Under the pieces are notes generated by a model. That model had not been told where the DNA came from. It saw only the letters and a program-made list of their open reading frames with translations, and did no database searches. A stretch of 64,000 bases of DNA from Pogonophryne albipinna (Eukaryota > Chordata > Actinopteri > Perciformes > Artedidraconidae): contig CM053247.1 of assembly GCA_028583405.1 (NCBI GenBank), positions 7,770,058 through 7,834,057 on the forward strand. Direction: 5' to 3'. This document shows, piece after piece, positions 10,851 to 21,483 of this stretch. Position 1 is the first letter of the stretch. Each line of letters opens with the position of its first letter. Both the position numbers and the translations under genes were made by a program.

Positions 10851-11394
10851 CTTCTCCAGTCTGAGAGAGATACCATTAACACTGAAGACACACATACATG
10901 GTAGATGCAGAGGTAGATAAAATAGCTAGTGTGATAGGTCTAATTCTAAACGTGTGTTTTGCTCCGCTCACCGGTCCCCTCACAGCGGGCAGAGCTGTGT
11001 ACTTTCTAAACAGCGTATGATGTTATATAACAAACTTGCTCAGCCTTTGAAACTGAAACCATTATACGAGAAACATTTTTTGCTTTTCCTGGCAGAAAGT
11101 GGAATAACAACAGTGGAACAAAAATTACATTAAAACATCGGCATTGGCCAAATTGTTTTTCTTAACATCGGCAAAGAAATGTAGCATCGGTGCATCCCTA
11201 TTTACAAACGCTTGCAGAAGTCTCATTGGACTCTAGGACGCTGATGTTCTGACATCCAGTTTAACAGAGTAAATAATGAATGTGTTAAAAAGCAGATCCT
11301 GGTGTTAACACTCACCCTGTTGTCCTCCTCCTGCTCCGTCAAGGTGTAAAATAGCGTCTGGCAGTCTGACTTCATACTGTCACTTTAACATACC

Positions 11395-11720
11395 TCACCT
11401 GTCTCAAGGTTCAAGGCTTCAAGGTTCAAGGCTTTTATTAGTCATACGTGCACAGTGTAGTTATGACGATGAACATCTTAGGTCACAGGCTCCTCCAACA
11501 GTGCAACACAATAAAACAGATCAACAGAAAAGAATAGTGCAAGTAAATAGTATATACAAAAGGCAAGATAGTAAAAAAGTGAAATAGTGAAATAGTGAAA
11601 TAGTGCAAGTAACTGGAATGATATATTAGATAAATAATTGCTAAGCAGCAGCCAGATTAATGTTATGATGTTGTTTCAAGTTCAGGTGTTTAATAGTCTT
11701 ATTGCCTGTGTCTGTACATT
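11395..11720 (-). repeat. Probable LINE/SINE 3' sequence, reverse orientation
   Basis: Starts with short tandem 'ttcaaggct' repeats and continues 'ttttattagtcatacgtgca', 'tgcaacacaataaaaca' and tandem 'gtgaaatagtgaaatagtg'. Read in reverse it resembles a widespread fish retroposon 3' end with a short tandem tail. The family is not resolved. Bases 10851-11394 and 11721-12057 hold no recognisable gene. Confidence 0.4.
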
Positions 11721-12057
11721 GTTGAGATCTCCATGTTAGGTTGAATACTTAAAACGAAAGTTAATTATAATCAAATATAATCAATTATATTCTTGTATAA
11801 CCCACAATGAAAATGCTTCATATTTTATGATTTTCTATATTTGCAGTATAAACAAAACACAAGTGGTTTGTTAAGTTGAGTGTGTAAGGCCTATTATGGT
11901 TTATGGGTGTCACTGATAAGAGAGGAGGCAGTTTCTTCCTCTTCCTCACAGCAGTACACAGGGAGGGGGGCTCCTGACTTAGTGAAAAATAACTGAGGCC
12001 CCAAAAAGGTGTTTGTGCCATAGCCGAGAATAGTATTTTGCAAAATATTGTTTCAAC

Positions 12058-12130
12058 AATAAATTCTCATACCAAAACTGCGACTGCACTTGTTGTAAGT
12101 GCAGTCGCAGTTTTGGTATGAGAATTTATT
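12058..12130. repeat. Perfect 34-bp hairpin with 5-base loop
   Basis: Arms 12058-12091 and 12097-12130 are exact reverse complements (the left arm starts aataaattctcatacc) with a gttgt loop. A perfect 34-bp stem in old repeat-rich DNA is unusual and implies recent origin, conversion or selection. It could be a very small foldback element or a precursor-like transcript; nothing in the sequence shows expression. Confidence 0.9.
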
Positions 12131-12199
12131 AACACACGGATCAACATGTCATCAATGTGTATGAGGTAGATGGGTTCAAGAAAGTTCATCCTGAACATT

Positions 12200-12612
12200 A
12201 TCATAAAATAACAGTTTTAGTGCTGATATAGCAGGTCCCTTTCTGACCCGCACTTCCAGTGGGAACAAGTATTGCCTTTTGATCTGTGATAATGGAGGGT
12301 GTCATAAACATTTTATCCTCTGACCAGAGCGACAGGGAACACAGTGTCTGCTAAAATGGCAGAACATATAAGTATAATTCCTAAAACTGTGAGAATAAGA
12401 ATGGATAATGCAACTCACTTTAAAAAGTAGAAAGTGTTGTCACTCTTACAGTAAATGGGAGCACACCTATCTGGTCATTACCATATAAGTCTCAGGCGTT
12501 AGAGCAGCCAAAGAGTGGATCATAAAAAACTGTAAAACAAATTGGGACATTCCAATCAATTTGACAAGGCTGAATATATTCCTATCTATGGAAAAGCTAC
12601 CTAGGTGAAGGT
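12200..12612 (+). pseudogene. Decayed retroviral-type integrase core fragment
   Basis: One frame shows 'DIAGPF' followed by 'NKYCLLICDNGG', and about 60 codons later another shows 'RMDNATHF'. This order and spacing fits the first two aspartates of a DDE integrase core of the retroviral/LTR-retrotransposon kind. Several stops and frameshifts interrupt it, and the region of the third acidic residue is only faintly recognisable before the fragment is cut by the long inverted-repeat element at about 12616. No protease, polymerase or envelope is visible nearby. It may derive from an endogenous retrovirus or an LTR retrotransposon; the sequence does not decide. Confidence 0.5.
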
Positions 12613-12615
12613 CTA

Positions 12616-14890
12616 TGGGCTCATAATACACACAGAAGGATTCACACTTGTATTTCCGGATCCACACTTGTGTTTTTCAATGCACACACAAATGTGTTCC
12701 GTTTCATATACATGTAAATAAAATCCAAATACAGAAAAAAGTTTTACATATGTATTTTTGATCCACACATATTAGTTTTCCGTTTAAATCCCCTGAACCT
12801 GCTAACACAGACAGCTTTCTGTGCACGGATCGCTGTGCATTCGTGTGTGGGTTTTTTGAGACTCCCCTGAAGGTCAGCCGATTCGTACTTGTAATTGTTT
12901 CTATCTACAGCCAATCAGATGTCTCCTCAACTCTAAGCCAATCACATGAGCGCGCCCCTACGAGGGTAGATTTCTTGCGTTCATGACGTAGCGCTTCATG
13001 TACGCATTTTGCGCAGTCCGGAGCTGACAGGTCCATGGAGCCTGCCTGCAGGCGCTAATCTCAAGACACCTCCACTCTCAGTACATTGCCACTTTCCGAA
13101 CAGGAAATGCACGCAAATACAAGCCTTTATATTATTAAGGTACAGCGCCACTTTCCGAACCATTAATGAATGCTTGTGTACACAAAAACGGCAGGCAAGA
13201 CCGTTTTAAATGTGTGTTTCCTGCAGACCCGGCGTCATGGGCGGGCCCCATGGGGCCGGGCCCGCCCATCCAGGATTTGGGCCCGCTGTTTTAATCAGGG
13301 CTGAATACAACATTTTAATTGTTTTATTATTATGTTTATGGTTGTTATTTGAAGGGCTTTGTCCTAATATTTATTTTTGTTTTAAACTATGTTGAAAGAT
13401 TAGTTTAATATCATTTTTTTTATTTTGCTATGAAATTCTGAATGAAAGGCTGCACGCGAGACTGGTTTTTCGCTGGGTTGAGTCGTGTGGGTTTTTGAGT
13501 GAGATGCGGCACAGCAGCCTGTCAGTTTACTCTTGCTAGGTTAGTTTGGCTATTATAATTTATATTTATCTGCAACAATGGATATCAGGAAGTGGTTCAT
13601 GAAAGGAATATGGCAACTCAGCGCCAGATGCAGGCACATTAGAAGAAATCAGTTACATTACCAACGAGCTAGCAAGCCAGCCAGGGACAAGGGAGGCTGG
13701 CCATCAATTATATTTTGAAGAGAAATTGACTCTCAAGCCGGCTCTCTCACAAACTGCTCTGTGCGCAAGCAGACCGCTGCACATGCTATATCTGGCTCGC
13801 TCAATCTCTCTCTCTCTCCCTTTCTCTCCATCGCTCAACCTCACTCCACCCTGTTTGCGCTCCTCAAGTTTGCCTGCGTGCTTGCCCAAGTTGGCACAGC
13901 GTTACAAATGTGCCACAAAACCAACCAATGGATGTAGCCTATAATAAGACCATCAACAGCGTTATGGCAACCTAAAATCCCCCCTCGTCGAGCGTCTAAC
14001 AGCCCAACCCCCCCCCCATTGACAATTCAGATTTCCCGGGAAATGTAAGTTTCGGGGTGGGCCCGCCCTGGTAAATCAAATGCCCGCCCAGAGACGTATG
14101 TCTGTCGCCGGGTCTGGTTTCCTGTATGGCGAATACAGCTGCTTTATTTATGTCTTTATGAAGTTGTTGTGAGTGTGGAGGGAGCTACAGGTTAGCTTAG
14201 CCTAATCGATCAGTGCACTACGAAGCCAGGGCTAGACAGTGAACTGTCAATGGGGGGTAGCCCTGCCGGTCATTATCGGCCGATATTCACTCTAAATAGT
14301 TTGATCGGTGCTCTCTATAAAGGCCGATCAGGAGAGCTGGATCTGATCGATATGGACATAAACGTGAGTGAAGTGTAACCGGACGCGAGAGAGAGATCAG
14401 ATCAGCTGCTGAGTCTGCATAATCACCTGATGCTCCGCCCTCTGTTTAGCGAGCTGACCGGACAGCGCAAAATGCGTACATGAAGCGCTACGTCATGAAT
14501 GCAAGAAACCTACCCTCGTGGGGGCACGCTCATGTGATTGGCTTAGAATTGAGGAGACATCTGATTGGCTATAGATAGAAAAAAGTACAAGTACGAATCA
14601 GCTGACCGTCAGGGGAGTCTCAAAAAACCCACACACGAATGCACAGCGATCCGTGCACAGAAAGCGGTTTGTGTTTGCAGGTTCAGGGGATTTAAACGGA
14701 AAACTAGTAAGTGAGGTATAAAAATAAAATACATATGTAAAACTTGTTTCTGTATTTGGATTTTATTTACATGTATATGAAACGGAACACATTTGTGTGT
14801 GCATTGAAAAACACAAGTGTGGATCCGGAAATACAAGTGTGAATCCTTCTGTGTGCATGTGTGTATTATGAGACTGTTCTGAGCCCATAA
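12616..14890. mobile_element. Long-inverted-repeat (foldback-like) element, about 2.3 kb
   Basis: Arms of about 400 bp at 12616-13030 and 14455-14890 are inverted copies. Shared landmarks include 'tatgggctca', 'acacagaaggattcacact', 'tttccggatccacacttgtg', 'gtgcacggatcgctgtgcat' and 'gcgcttcatgtacgcatttt'. The element interrupts the integrase fragment. The flanks share 'aggtga' on both sides, a possible short target duplication I cannot confirm. The centre has no transposase of its own but hosts a hAT at 13224-14116. Only short, unremarkable open frames are present. Confidence 0.7.
13224..14116. mobile_element. Non-autonomous hAT nested in the foldback element
   Basis: Ends are cagacccggcg and cgccgggtctg, a perfect 11-bp terminal inverted repeat, flanked by a perfect 8-bp duplication gtttcctg (13216-13223 and 14117-14124). 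G/C-rich 'gggcgggcc' runs lie just inside both ends. Internally, at 13577, a frame starts MDIRKWF, the same N-terminal signature as other TTF-finger hAT proteins, but it soon degenerates. So this is a deletion derivative of a TTF-type hAT. Confidence 0.9.
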
Positions 14891-15412
14891 AGGTCAGGTG
14901 ATATCTAACTATCACATCTTTTCCGTTTGAGTTCAGAAATCATGTATGGGTGACTAGAAAGGGGCGAAGTCCAGAAAAAGGTGAGCTTAAAACTAAATGA
15001 GAAGGTTTGGATGTAGTGTCCTCAATCTCTGGAAACGTAGTTTCACTCCAGAGAAGGGCCTGCTCACAAGCTAACTGGGTTTAGAATCCAAATAGGAATA
15101 TGATTGTGGCCTACCCAATCCATTAATGATGCTATCAGTCTCACATCACATGACATGTTGTGCGCACACACATTGGCAGTTAATGTGCTTTCTTCCACAG
15201 GAGAGGATGACTTATTGTGGGATCTTCCCGCAAGAATTTAGAATTTGTCTTGGTAAGTTGTGTACCAAGGGATATTGTATAGAGCAAAAGAGGGAATTTA
15301 AATCTTAGTAACAAGCAATATCTAAATTGAAAGCGATTTGGTATTACAACTGTTAGAATCTTTAGTGCATTATGCAAAGAAAGAAGCAAGACAAAACTCT
15401 GTCCATCAGTAT

Positions 15413-16030
15413 AACGGCCCGTCCACACACAGGCATGAAAAAAATCTTGAAAAATCTTGATGCTGGGCGTGTCTGAAGCTTGGCGATTTTTTGCCAGCAA
15501 CGCGACCAACAACCAATCACATGAATCTCCCGCCCCCGACATACAAAGCAATAGCAATGTTAAAACGAAGTAAACTGGATATAAACTCCCCAAACAGGCG
15601 AAAACCTACCAGTTTCACCCACTGTCTCTGCCACCTCCCTCCATGCCTGGTTCCTCCGGTTTGTATCCCGGTAAATAGTTCTGGTCGTAAAGAACCGGGG
15701 GGAATTTGCTACCGTAATTTCTCGTTTGGAATATGAGGAAATGAACTGCGGTCTGGCTCTCCCAGCTTGCACGCGGTTTGATTGGCTAGCGCTTGTACTG
15801 GCGGGATTTGCATAAACGGGATTTGATTGGCTGATGCCAGCTTCGAAAGCATCGGGAGCATCAAAAGTTGAACATTGCTCAACTTTTGATGCTCACGATG
15901 CTTGCAAAGCCATGCTCCGCTCCCCACAATGCAGTTCGGCGAAGATTCAAAATCTTCTACGTCACCCCATTCAAGTGAATGGGCGAAGCTTTGAAAGATT
16001 TTTTTCATGCCTGTGTGTGGACGGGCCGTT
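15413..16030. mobile_element. Inverted-repeat MITE with MADF-like remnant
   Basis: The ends are inverted copies of about 36 bp: aacggcccgtccacacacag at the left, ctgtgtgtggacgggccgtt at the right. The borders are compatible with a TA duplication. On the minus strand around 15690-15580 a short frame reads 'QAWREVAETVG', reminiscent of the MADF/Myb-like DNA-binding protein of PIF/Harbinger elements. Family assignment is therefore split between Harbinger (protein hint) and TA-target elements (border). Bases 14891-15412 hold no recognisable gene. Confidence 0.6.
15849..15902. repeat. Short hairpin inside the MITE
   Basis: Arms of about 24 bp pair around a 7-base loop (gagcatcaaaagttga at 15856-15871; tcaacttttgatgctc at 15879-15894), with one mismatch in the outer stem. 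It lies near the right end of the MITE. Confidence 0.75.
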
Positions 16031-16489
16031 AGGATCATTAGACCCTTAATGGAGAATACCTCAAAATCAAAGAGGAAATGCTAAACAACCTTTATATATT
16101 TGTTTCTCATTGTTTTTAATTCCATTATTATTTTTCTCTTCACATATTGTTAAATTGTTATATGCCTGCACATTACAACAGGATTCATTTAAATTAGATC
16201 TCTCCCCCTTTTCTTTGCTGGTTTTCACACAGCATGGAGGTGTAGGGCTGTCAGGTCGTTAAACTGATAAGAATAAATTATGGCCCAGTGCTTTCTGCCG
16301 TTAGAGGCCAACTGAGTAAGAGGAAGAAACAATCACCCTGGTGCCTATAGAAATTCCAGAGGAATATGGAATGCAGGAACCCCCGTGATGAAATTCTTGG
16401 GGAAGTTTTTTTAACTGAAACATCTCTTAAAAGGTTTAACTGCATTTTGCTGTTTATAAAAGTGAGTCACTTTAAAGTAGTGATTACTA

Positions 16490-17052
16490 ATGTCTAAGTC
16501 TAGTGAGCCTACAATTCAGGTTAGGGAAAGTGCAGAGTCCCAAAACGAAGCTGTGGATAACACTGAAGCACAGCAGCTAAGAAGAAGTCAAAGAACTAAA
16601 ACTCCTACAGAAAAGGGTAGAGAAATGCAAGAAGAACAAATGAAAACGCTCCTACAAAACTCAACTACAATTATGAGAAATGGAGAACACAAGTGAAAAC
16701 AGCTAAGCGGCCATTATCTCAAACAACAGAGTCTTTATCTGAAGATTTGCTTAATGACATAATTCATGATGTCACAAGTTTGTCGGAAGATGTCCAACAT
16801 GTTTATGAGGATCTGCGTACAATCTCAACTCCAGACCAGGACACGTGTCGAAGAGTGGATCTGTGTGCAGAGATTTCTAAGTTTGTCATCATCAGAGCCT
16901 CTCAAGTCTCCTGGATGGAAAGGTTCCAGAAGGAGAAAAGAAAGATTGGCCTGAAGCAGGTTATCTCTTTGACTCAAACACCTACACGTTTTCTTCAAAA
17001 AGCAACAGTTAAGACTCCACAAGTTTGTTTCTAACAATGAGAATGTGTCGGC
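16490..17052 (+). pseudogene. gag-like retroelement fragment (BEL/Pao-like?), frameshifted
   Basis: The first frame starts MSKSSEPT and includes 'RRSQRTKTPTEKGREMQEE', a basic stretch often seen at the start of fish BEL/Pao gag proteins. After a frameshift near 16655 a second frame continues with 'YEKWRTQVKTAKRP' and an acidic helical region ('LSEDVQHVYEDLRTIS', 'RRVDLCAEIS'). A TATA-like tataaaa at about 16456 lies just upstream. No zinc knuckle, protease or polymerase follows; the reading runs into an inverted repeat at 17053. Family assignment rests on overall pattern only. Bases 16031-16489 hold no other gene. Confidence 0.4.
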
Positions 17053-17248
17053 GACCATCCCAGAAGAAGAACGTGCAGCAGTTAAAGATCTTGACATGGC
17101 TTTAAGTTCACCGCATATGGAGAGAGCTCTAGGAGTAGAGTGGTGTGTCACATCTGACTCATTCAAGTTCAGAGTTCTCTCCATATGCGGTGAACTTAAA
17201 GCCATGTCAAGATCTTTAACCGCTGCACGTTCTTCTTCTGGGATGGTC
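17053..17248. repeat. 73-bp near-perfect inverted repeat, 50-base spacer
   Basis: Arms 17053-17125 and 17176-17248 are reverse complements with a single mismatch (near 17089 / 17222). The left arm continues the gag-like frame ('TIPEEERAAVKDLDMALSS'); because of the inversion the minus strand encodes the same peptide. The high identity points to a recent inverted duplication by template switching or repair. Confidence 0.85.
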
Positions 17249-17313
17249 ACCGTCACACACCATCTGTATTAACCGCAGAGCGAGTCACTGCTGCTGAGTG
17301 CGCCATATTCGAA

Positions 17314-17450
17314 ATGGCTGAGGTGAAGGCGAAGCTCGGAGAATACAGCATTTTCAATAACACTTCCTCAAGAGCGAAATCCAACGTCTGGGAGGCTTTT
17401 GGTGTCATCCTAGATGGAGAAAATAACCAACATCCCACGCTTTTTGAGAC
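17314..17450 (+). pseudogene. BED-finger hAT N-terminal fragment
   Basis: The frame MAEVKAKLGEYS... contains 'SNVWEAFGVILDGEN', which resembles the aromatic start of a BED zinc finger (pattern: SxVWxxFG) in ZBED1-like hAT proteins. The zinc-binding cysteines and histidines are not present in this frame, so only the first part of the domain remains. The stretch 17500-17560 is a short 'gggttcgggttgcgg' tandem. Bases 17600-18100 hold no gene. Confidence 0.45.
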
Positions 17451-18109
17451 AATGCAACTGTGTGTGTTAATAATTGCACGTTTTCACTGCTCATATATAT
17501 GCGGGTTCGGGTTGCGGATCTTGTGCCGACAGGTCGGGTCGGGTTGCGGAACTACAAGTTTTCAGATTTCAGAGCTCTCATTTCGCAATGGTAACGTTGG
17601 TGTGTATGTGTAAATTCCCCTTCAACATCTATATTGATTCTGACTTTTCTACATCCAACTCACAGGTTTATCATTACTTTGAGAAAAAAAGATTATTAAT
17701 TTTTCCCTTTTAGAAGTGTAGTTATGGTCATTTGTTCTGGAAATGTCATTTTCGAGCCTGAGACCTGAAAAACAGGCTTGGGGTTTAACAGGTTAAGGCT
17801 TTAAATATAACAAATTAGTTGTGACAAAATTCACCCCCATCACAGTTGACATGAAGGGGGAATCTAACTATACAGAGAATATTGTTTTTTTGGACCACAA
17901 TGGAAACATGTTTATTTCTGCTCTAAATTTGGGCCTTTTAACATGGGAGTTAATGGAAATTGCTCCCTTCTGCAGTCTCCTACAACCGGCCACTAGATGA
18001 ACTGCAGTGTATGGCACTTCCTTATAGGCTTCCCGGCTCTTCCCCAGAGTTTGCCGCTTGGTGTAAACACAACTGCAAGAACATGTGTTTTTCAGAATTG
18101 ACTAATCTT

Positions 18110-18472
18110 AACTGGATTTTAAATCCCACTGGACATTTTACATTCATTTTCCATTTAATATTGAATAATCCATTCTTGCACAATAATATCCTGCATTATA
18201 TTTGTTACTGGAAATGTGTATTTCCACATATATTTCCACAATATATATTTTTTAATGTTTTATCTTTTTCACTTTTTAATGCTATTTTATTTCTATTCCT
18301 GAAATATATTGGACTGTTTATTTCTGTGTCTTAGTTTCTCTTATGTACATTTCCTTTTTTATGCTGCTGCAACGATAACATGTCCCAAATTGGGATCAAT
18401 AAAGCATCTATCTATCTACCTACCTACCTACCTACCTACCTATCAATCAATCAATCAATCAATCAAACACTG
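18110..18472 (+). mobile_element. LINE 3' end with tetranucleotide tail
   Basis: AT-rich 3' UTR-like sequence with 'cactttttaatgctatttta', 'tgcaacgataacatgtccca' and 'ttgggatcaataaagcatct', ending in (TATC)(TACC)n and (AATC)n repeats. The 'gggatcaataaagtatc' ending with short tandem tail is common at 3' ends of fish non-LTR retrotransposons. No coding part is present. Confidence 0.6.
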
Positions 18473-18480
18473 TCTGTTGG

Positions 18481-18705
18481 ACATCATGGCTTCTTCTAAG
18501 CCAGTGGAGCCCCAGATGCCCTGCAGGTGGGGACCCCGCTGGTGCTGGGGGTCGGGCGGTGTACCTGTGGAACCGCAGCCGGCCGGGGAGAGAGAGCCCG
18601 GCTCCGGGAGAGAGGAAGACTCCAGAGGGCAGCGCGAGCCCTGAGGCCCGGGGCCAGGAGCAGGAAAGCATAGTAACATCAACACCACTATAGCATGTTA
18701 AACAT
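18481..18705. other. GC-rich unresolved block
   Basis: A locally GC-rich stretch with all three forward frames open for 40 or more codons. One frame reads MASSKPVEPQMPCRWG..., another reads 'RAVYLWNRSRPG...ESIVTSTPL' to a stop. Neither is recognised. It might be a decayed exon, a CpG-rich 5' exon or repeat sequence. No splice sites of clear quality were found. Confidence 0.25.
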
Positions 18706-18774
18706 CATGGTAGGGTTACCTGTGGGAGAGGAGCACCGAAGGGTTTCTGTCTAAAGCTGTCGTTTTCCTCAAAG

Positions 18775-19600
18775 ACACCAACTGTTACTGACAGCTAGCT
18801 TATTTAGCTAGCACCGGATTAGCTAGGTTAGCGTGTAGCTAGGCTAACTAGATACAGAATATGGTTAGGTTGAGAGGAATAAGCTTTAAATGCTGGTATA
18901 TACAAACACACAGGATTAACACAGTAAAAGAAGATCAATTGTTAGAAAAAAATCAACAAATAAAACTATTATAACATTAAATTAAAGCAATATTTACAGG
19001 AGTACTTCAACCTTTACCACCAGTGACAGCTGGTTTACTGAGCTAGCACTGGATTAGCTAGGTTAGCAGCTAGCTAGGCTAATTTGATACAGAATATGGT
19101 TAGGTTGAGAGGAATAAGCTTTGGTTTAAATGCTGCACACAAACACACAGGATAAACGCAGTCAAGATCAATTGTAAGAAAAAGACCAACAAATAAAATT
19201 ATTATAACATTAAAATAAAGCAATATTTACAATATAAATGTTGCATACAAACACACAGAAAGAAGTACTATTGTAAAAGCTACTATTTTAAAGACTATTG
19301 TAACACATTTAAAATGATGACAATATTTACACAAAATATAATTCTGTGAAATATAAAATCAAATATGACAAATACTTTATTAAAGTGGAGAGCTGAGCAG
19401 ATTTAAAGAGAGGTTGTGTGGAGCAGGATTAAAATGGTAAAAGAAGATCAATTGTAAGAAAAAGACCAACAAATAAAGCAATATATTTACAGGAGTATTT
19501 CAACGTTTACCACCAGTGACAGTTAGCTTACTGAGCTAGCACTGGGTAAGCTAGGTTAGCAGCTAGCTAGGCTAACTAACCTGCTTACAAATTGCCTTTA
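18775..19600 (+). repeat. Degenerate tandem repeat, three units of about 270-300 bp
   Basis: Each unit contains 'ccaccagtgacag' or 'ccaactgttactgacag', 'gagctagcactggattagct', 'aggttagcagctagctaggc', 'gaatatggttaggttgagag', 'gaagatcaattgtaagaaaa' and 'aagcaatatttacagg'. Units start near 18775, 19015 and 19510, the last being partial and preceded by a rearranged stretch. Dense gctagc/tagcta sites recur. No coding content is conserved between units. Bases 19601-19877 hold nothing recognisable. Confidence 0.75.
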
Positions 19601-19877
19601 TTACCTGTTAAACCATCACATCACATTATTTAGCATCTCCAGATGCTAAATAATCTGCTATAAATTGAGGGTGGAACATGGTAATACTTGTTAATCTGTA
19701 GGCTACCTTTTTTATTGTAATGTCAGATACCGTTATTCTGTGAGAATAAATATTTATCTACACTAAATTGGGAAATGTTTTAGTAACAGCATCAATGGGT
19801 TCAGGCATTAAAATAATTAAACGTTGGTTTGAACATAATCAATTAAAATTAAAACAATAAATAGCAGTTAGTACATA

Positions 19878-21483
19878 CAGTGGGGCAAAAAAGTATTTAG
19901 TCAGCCACCAATTGTGCAAGTTCTCCCACTTAAAAAGATGAGAGAGGCCTGTAATTTTCATCCTAGTTATACCTCAACTATGAGAGACAAAATGAGAAGA
20001 AAAAAAAAATCCAAAAATCACATTGTCTGATTTTTAAAGAATTTATTTGCAAATTATGGTGGAAAATAAGTATTTGGTCAATAACAAAAGTTCATCTCAA
20101 TACTTTGTTATATACCCTTTGTTGGCAATGACAGAGGTCAAACGTTTTCTGTAAGTCTTCACAAGGTTTTCACACACTGTTGCTGGTATGTTGGCCCATT
20201 CCTCCATGCAGATCTCCTCTAGAGCAGTGATGTTTTGGGGCTATCGCTGGGCAACACGGACTTTCAACTCCCTCCAAAGATTTTCTATGGGGTTGAGATC
20301 CGGAGACTGGCTAGGCCACTCTAGGACCTTGAAATGCTTCTTACGAAGCCACTCCTTCGTTGCCCGGGCGGTGTGTTTGGGATCATTGTCATGCTGAAAG
20401 ACCCAGCCACGTTTGATCTTCAATGCCCTTGCTGATGGAAGGAGGTTGTCACTCAAAATCTCACGATACATGACCCCATTCATTCTTTCCTTTACACGGA
20501 TCAGTCGTCCTGGTCCCTTTGCAGAAAAACAGCCCCAAAGCATGATGTTTCCACCCCCATGTTTCACAGTAGGTATGGTGTTCTTTGGATGCAACAGCAT
20601 TCTTTCTCCTCCAAACACGTCTAGTTGAGTTTTTACCAAAAAGTTCTATTTTGGTTTCATTTGACCATATGACATTCTCCCAATCCCCTTCTGGATCATC
20701 TAAATGCTCTCTAGCAAACTTCAGACGGGCCTGGACATGTACTGACTTAAGCAGGGGGACACGTCTGGCACTGCAGGATTTGAGTCCCTGGCGGCGTAGT
20801 GTGTTACTGATGGTAGCCTTTGTTACTTTGGTCCCAGCTCTCTGCAGGTTATTGACTAGGTCCCCCCGTGTGGTTCTAGGATTTTTGCTCACCGTTCTTG
20901 TGATCATTTTGACCCCACAGGGTGAGATCTTGCGTGGAGCCACAGATCGAGGGAGATTATCAGTGGTCTTGTATGTCTTCCATTTTCTAATAATTGCTCC
21001 CACAGTTGATTTCTTCACACCAAGCTGCTTACCTATTGTAGATTCAGTCTCCCCAGCCTGGTGCAGGTCTACAATTTTGTTTCTGGTGTCCGTTGACAGC
21101 TCTTTGGTCTTGGCCATAGTGGAGTTTGGAGTGTGACTGTTTGACGTGGTGGACAGGTGTCTTTTATACTGATAACGAGTTCAAACAGGTGCTATTAATA
21201 CAGTTAACGAGTGGAGGACATAGGAGGCTCTTAAAGAAGAAGTTACAGGTCTGTGAGAGCCAGAAATCTTGTTTGTTTGTAGGTGACCAAATACTTATTT
21301 TACCGAGGAATTTACCAATTAATTCATTACAAATCCTACAATGTGATTTCCTGGATTCTTTCCCCCCATTCTGTCTCTCATAGTTGAAGTGTACCTCGGA
21401 TGAAAATTACAGGCCTCTCTCATCTTTTTAAGTGGGAGAACATGCACAATTGGTGGCTGACTAAATACTTTTTTGCCCCACTG
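19878..21483 (-). mobile_element. Tc1/mariner-family transposon, near full length
   Basis: A 1.6-kb element with matching ends (cagtggggcaaaaaagtatt at the left; aatacttttttgccccactg at the right), long inverted repeats continuing with 'cagccaccaattgtgca', and TA duplications at both borders (19876-19877, 21484-21485). A single transposase frame runs on the minus strand and is broken. The inverted repeats extend over about 85 bp with few differences, so the insertion is comparatively young. Confidence 0.95.
20097..21117 (-). pseudogene. Tc1 transposase, inactivated
   Basis: Starts [19 protein letters not shown] at 21117 with paired helix-turn-helix DNA-binding domains (about residues 1-110), then the DDE catalytic domain. 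The first catalytic block reads 'WSNETK' where Tc1 enzymes have an Asp (WSDETK), so the first metal-binding residue is lost. A one-base frameshift near 20600 splits the gene; the downstream frame has '[12 protein letters not shown]', '[10 protein letters not shown]' with the second Asp, and '[11 protein letters not shown]' with the Glu. A stop at about 20241 precedes the C-terminal 45 codons, which remain readable to the natural stop near 20097. The protein would cut and paste at TA sites; this copy has three independent defects. Confidence 0.92.

Noticed and set aside
15126..15593. Frames at 15.1-15.6 kb considered as genes
   Set aside because: They cross the border of the MITE at 15413 and have no domain.
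20413..21136. Plus-strand frames of up to 183 codons at 20.4-21.1 kb
   Set aside because: They are antisense shadows of the Tc1 transposase, which has clear domains on the minus strand.
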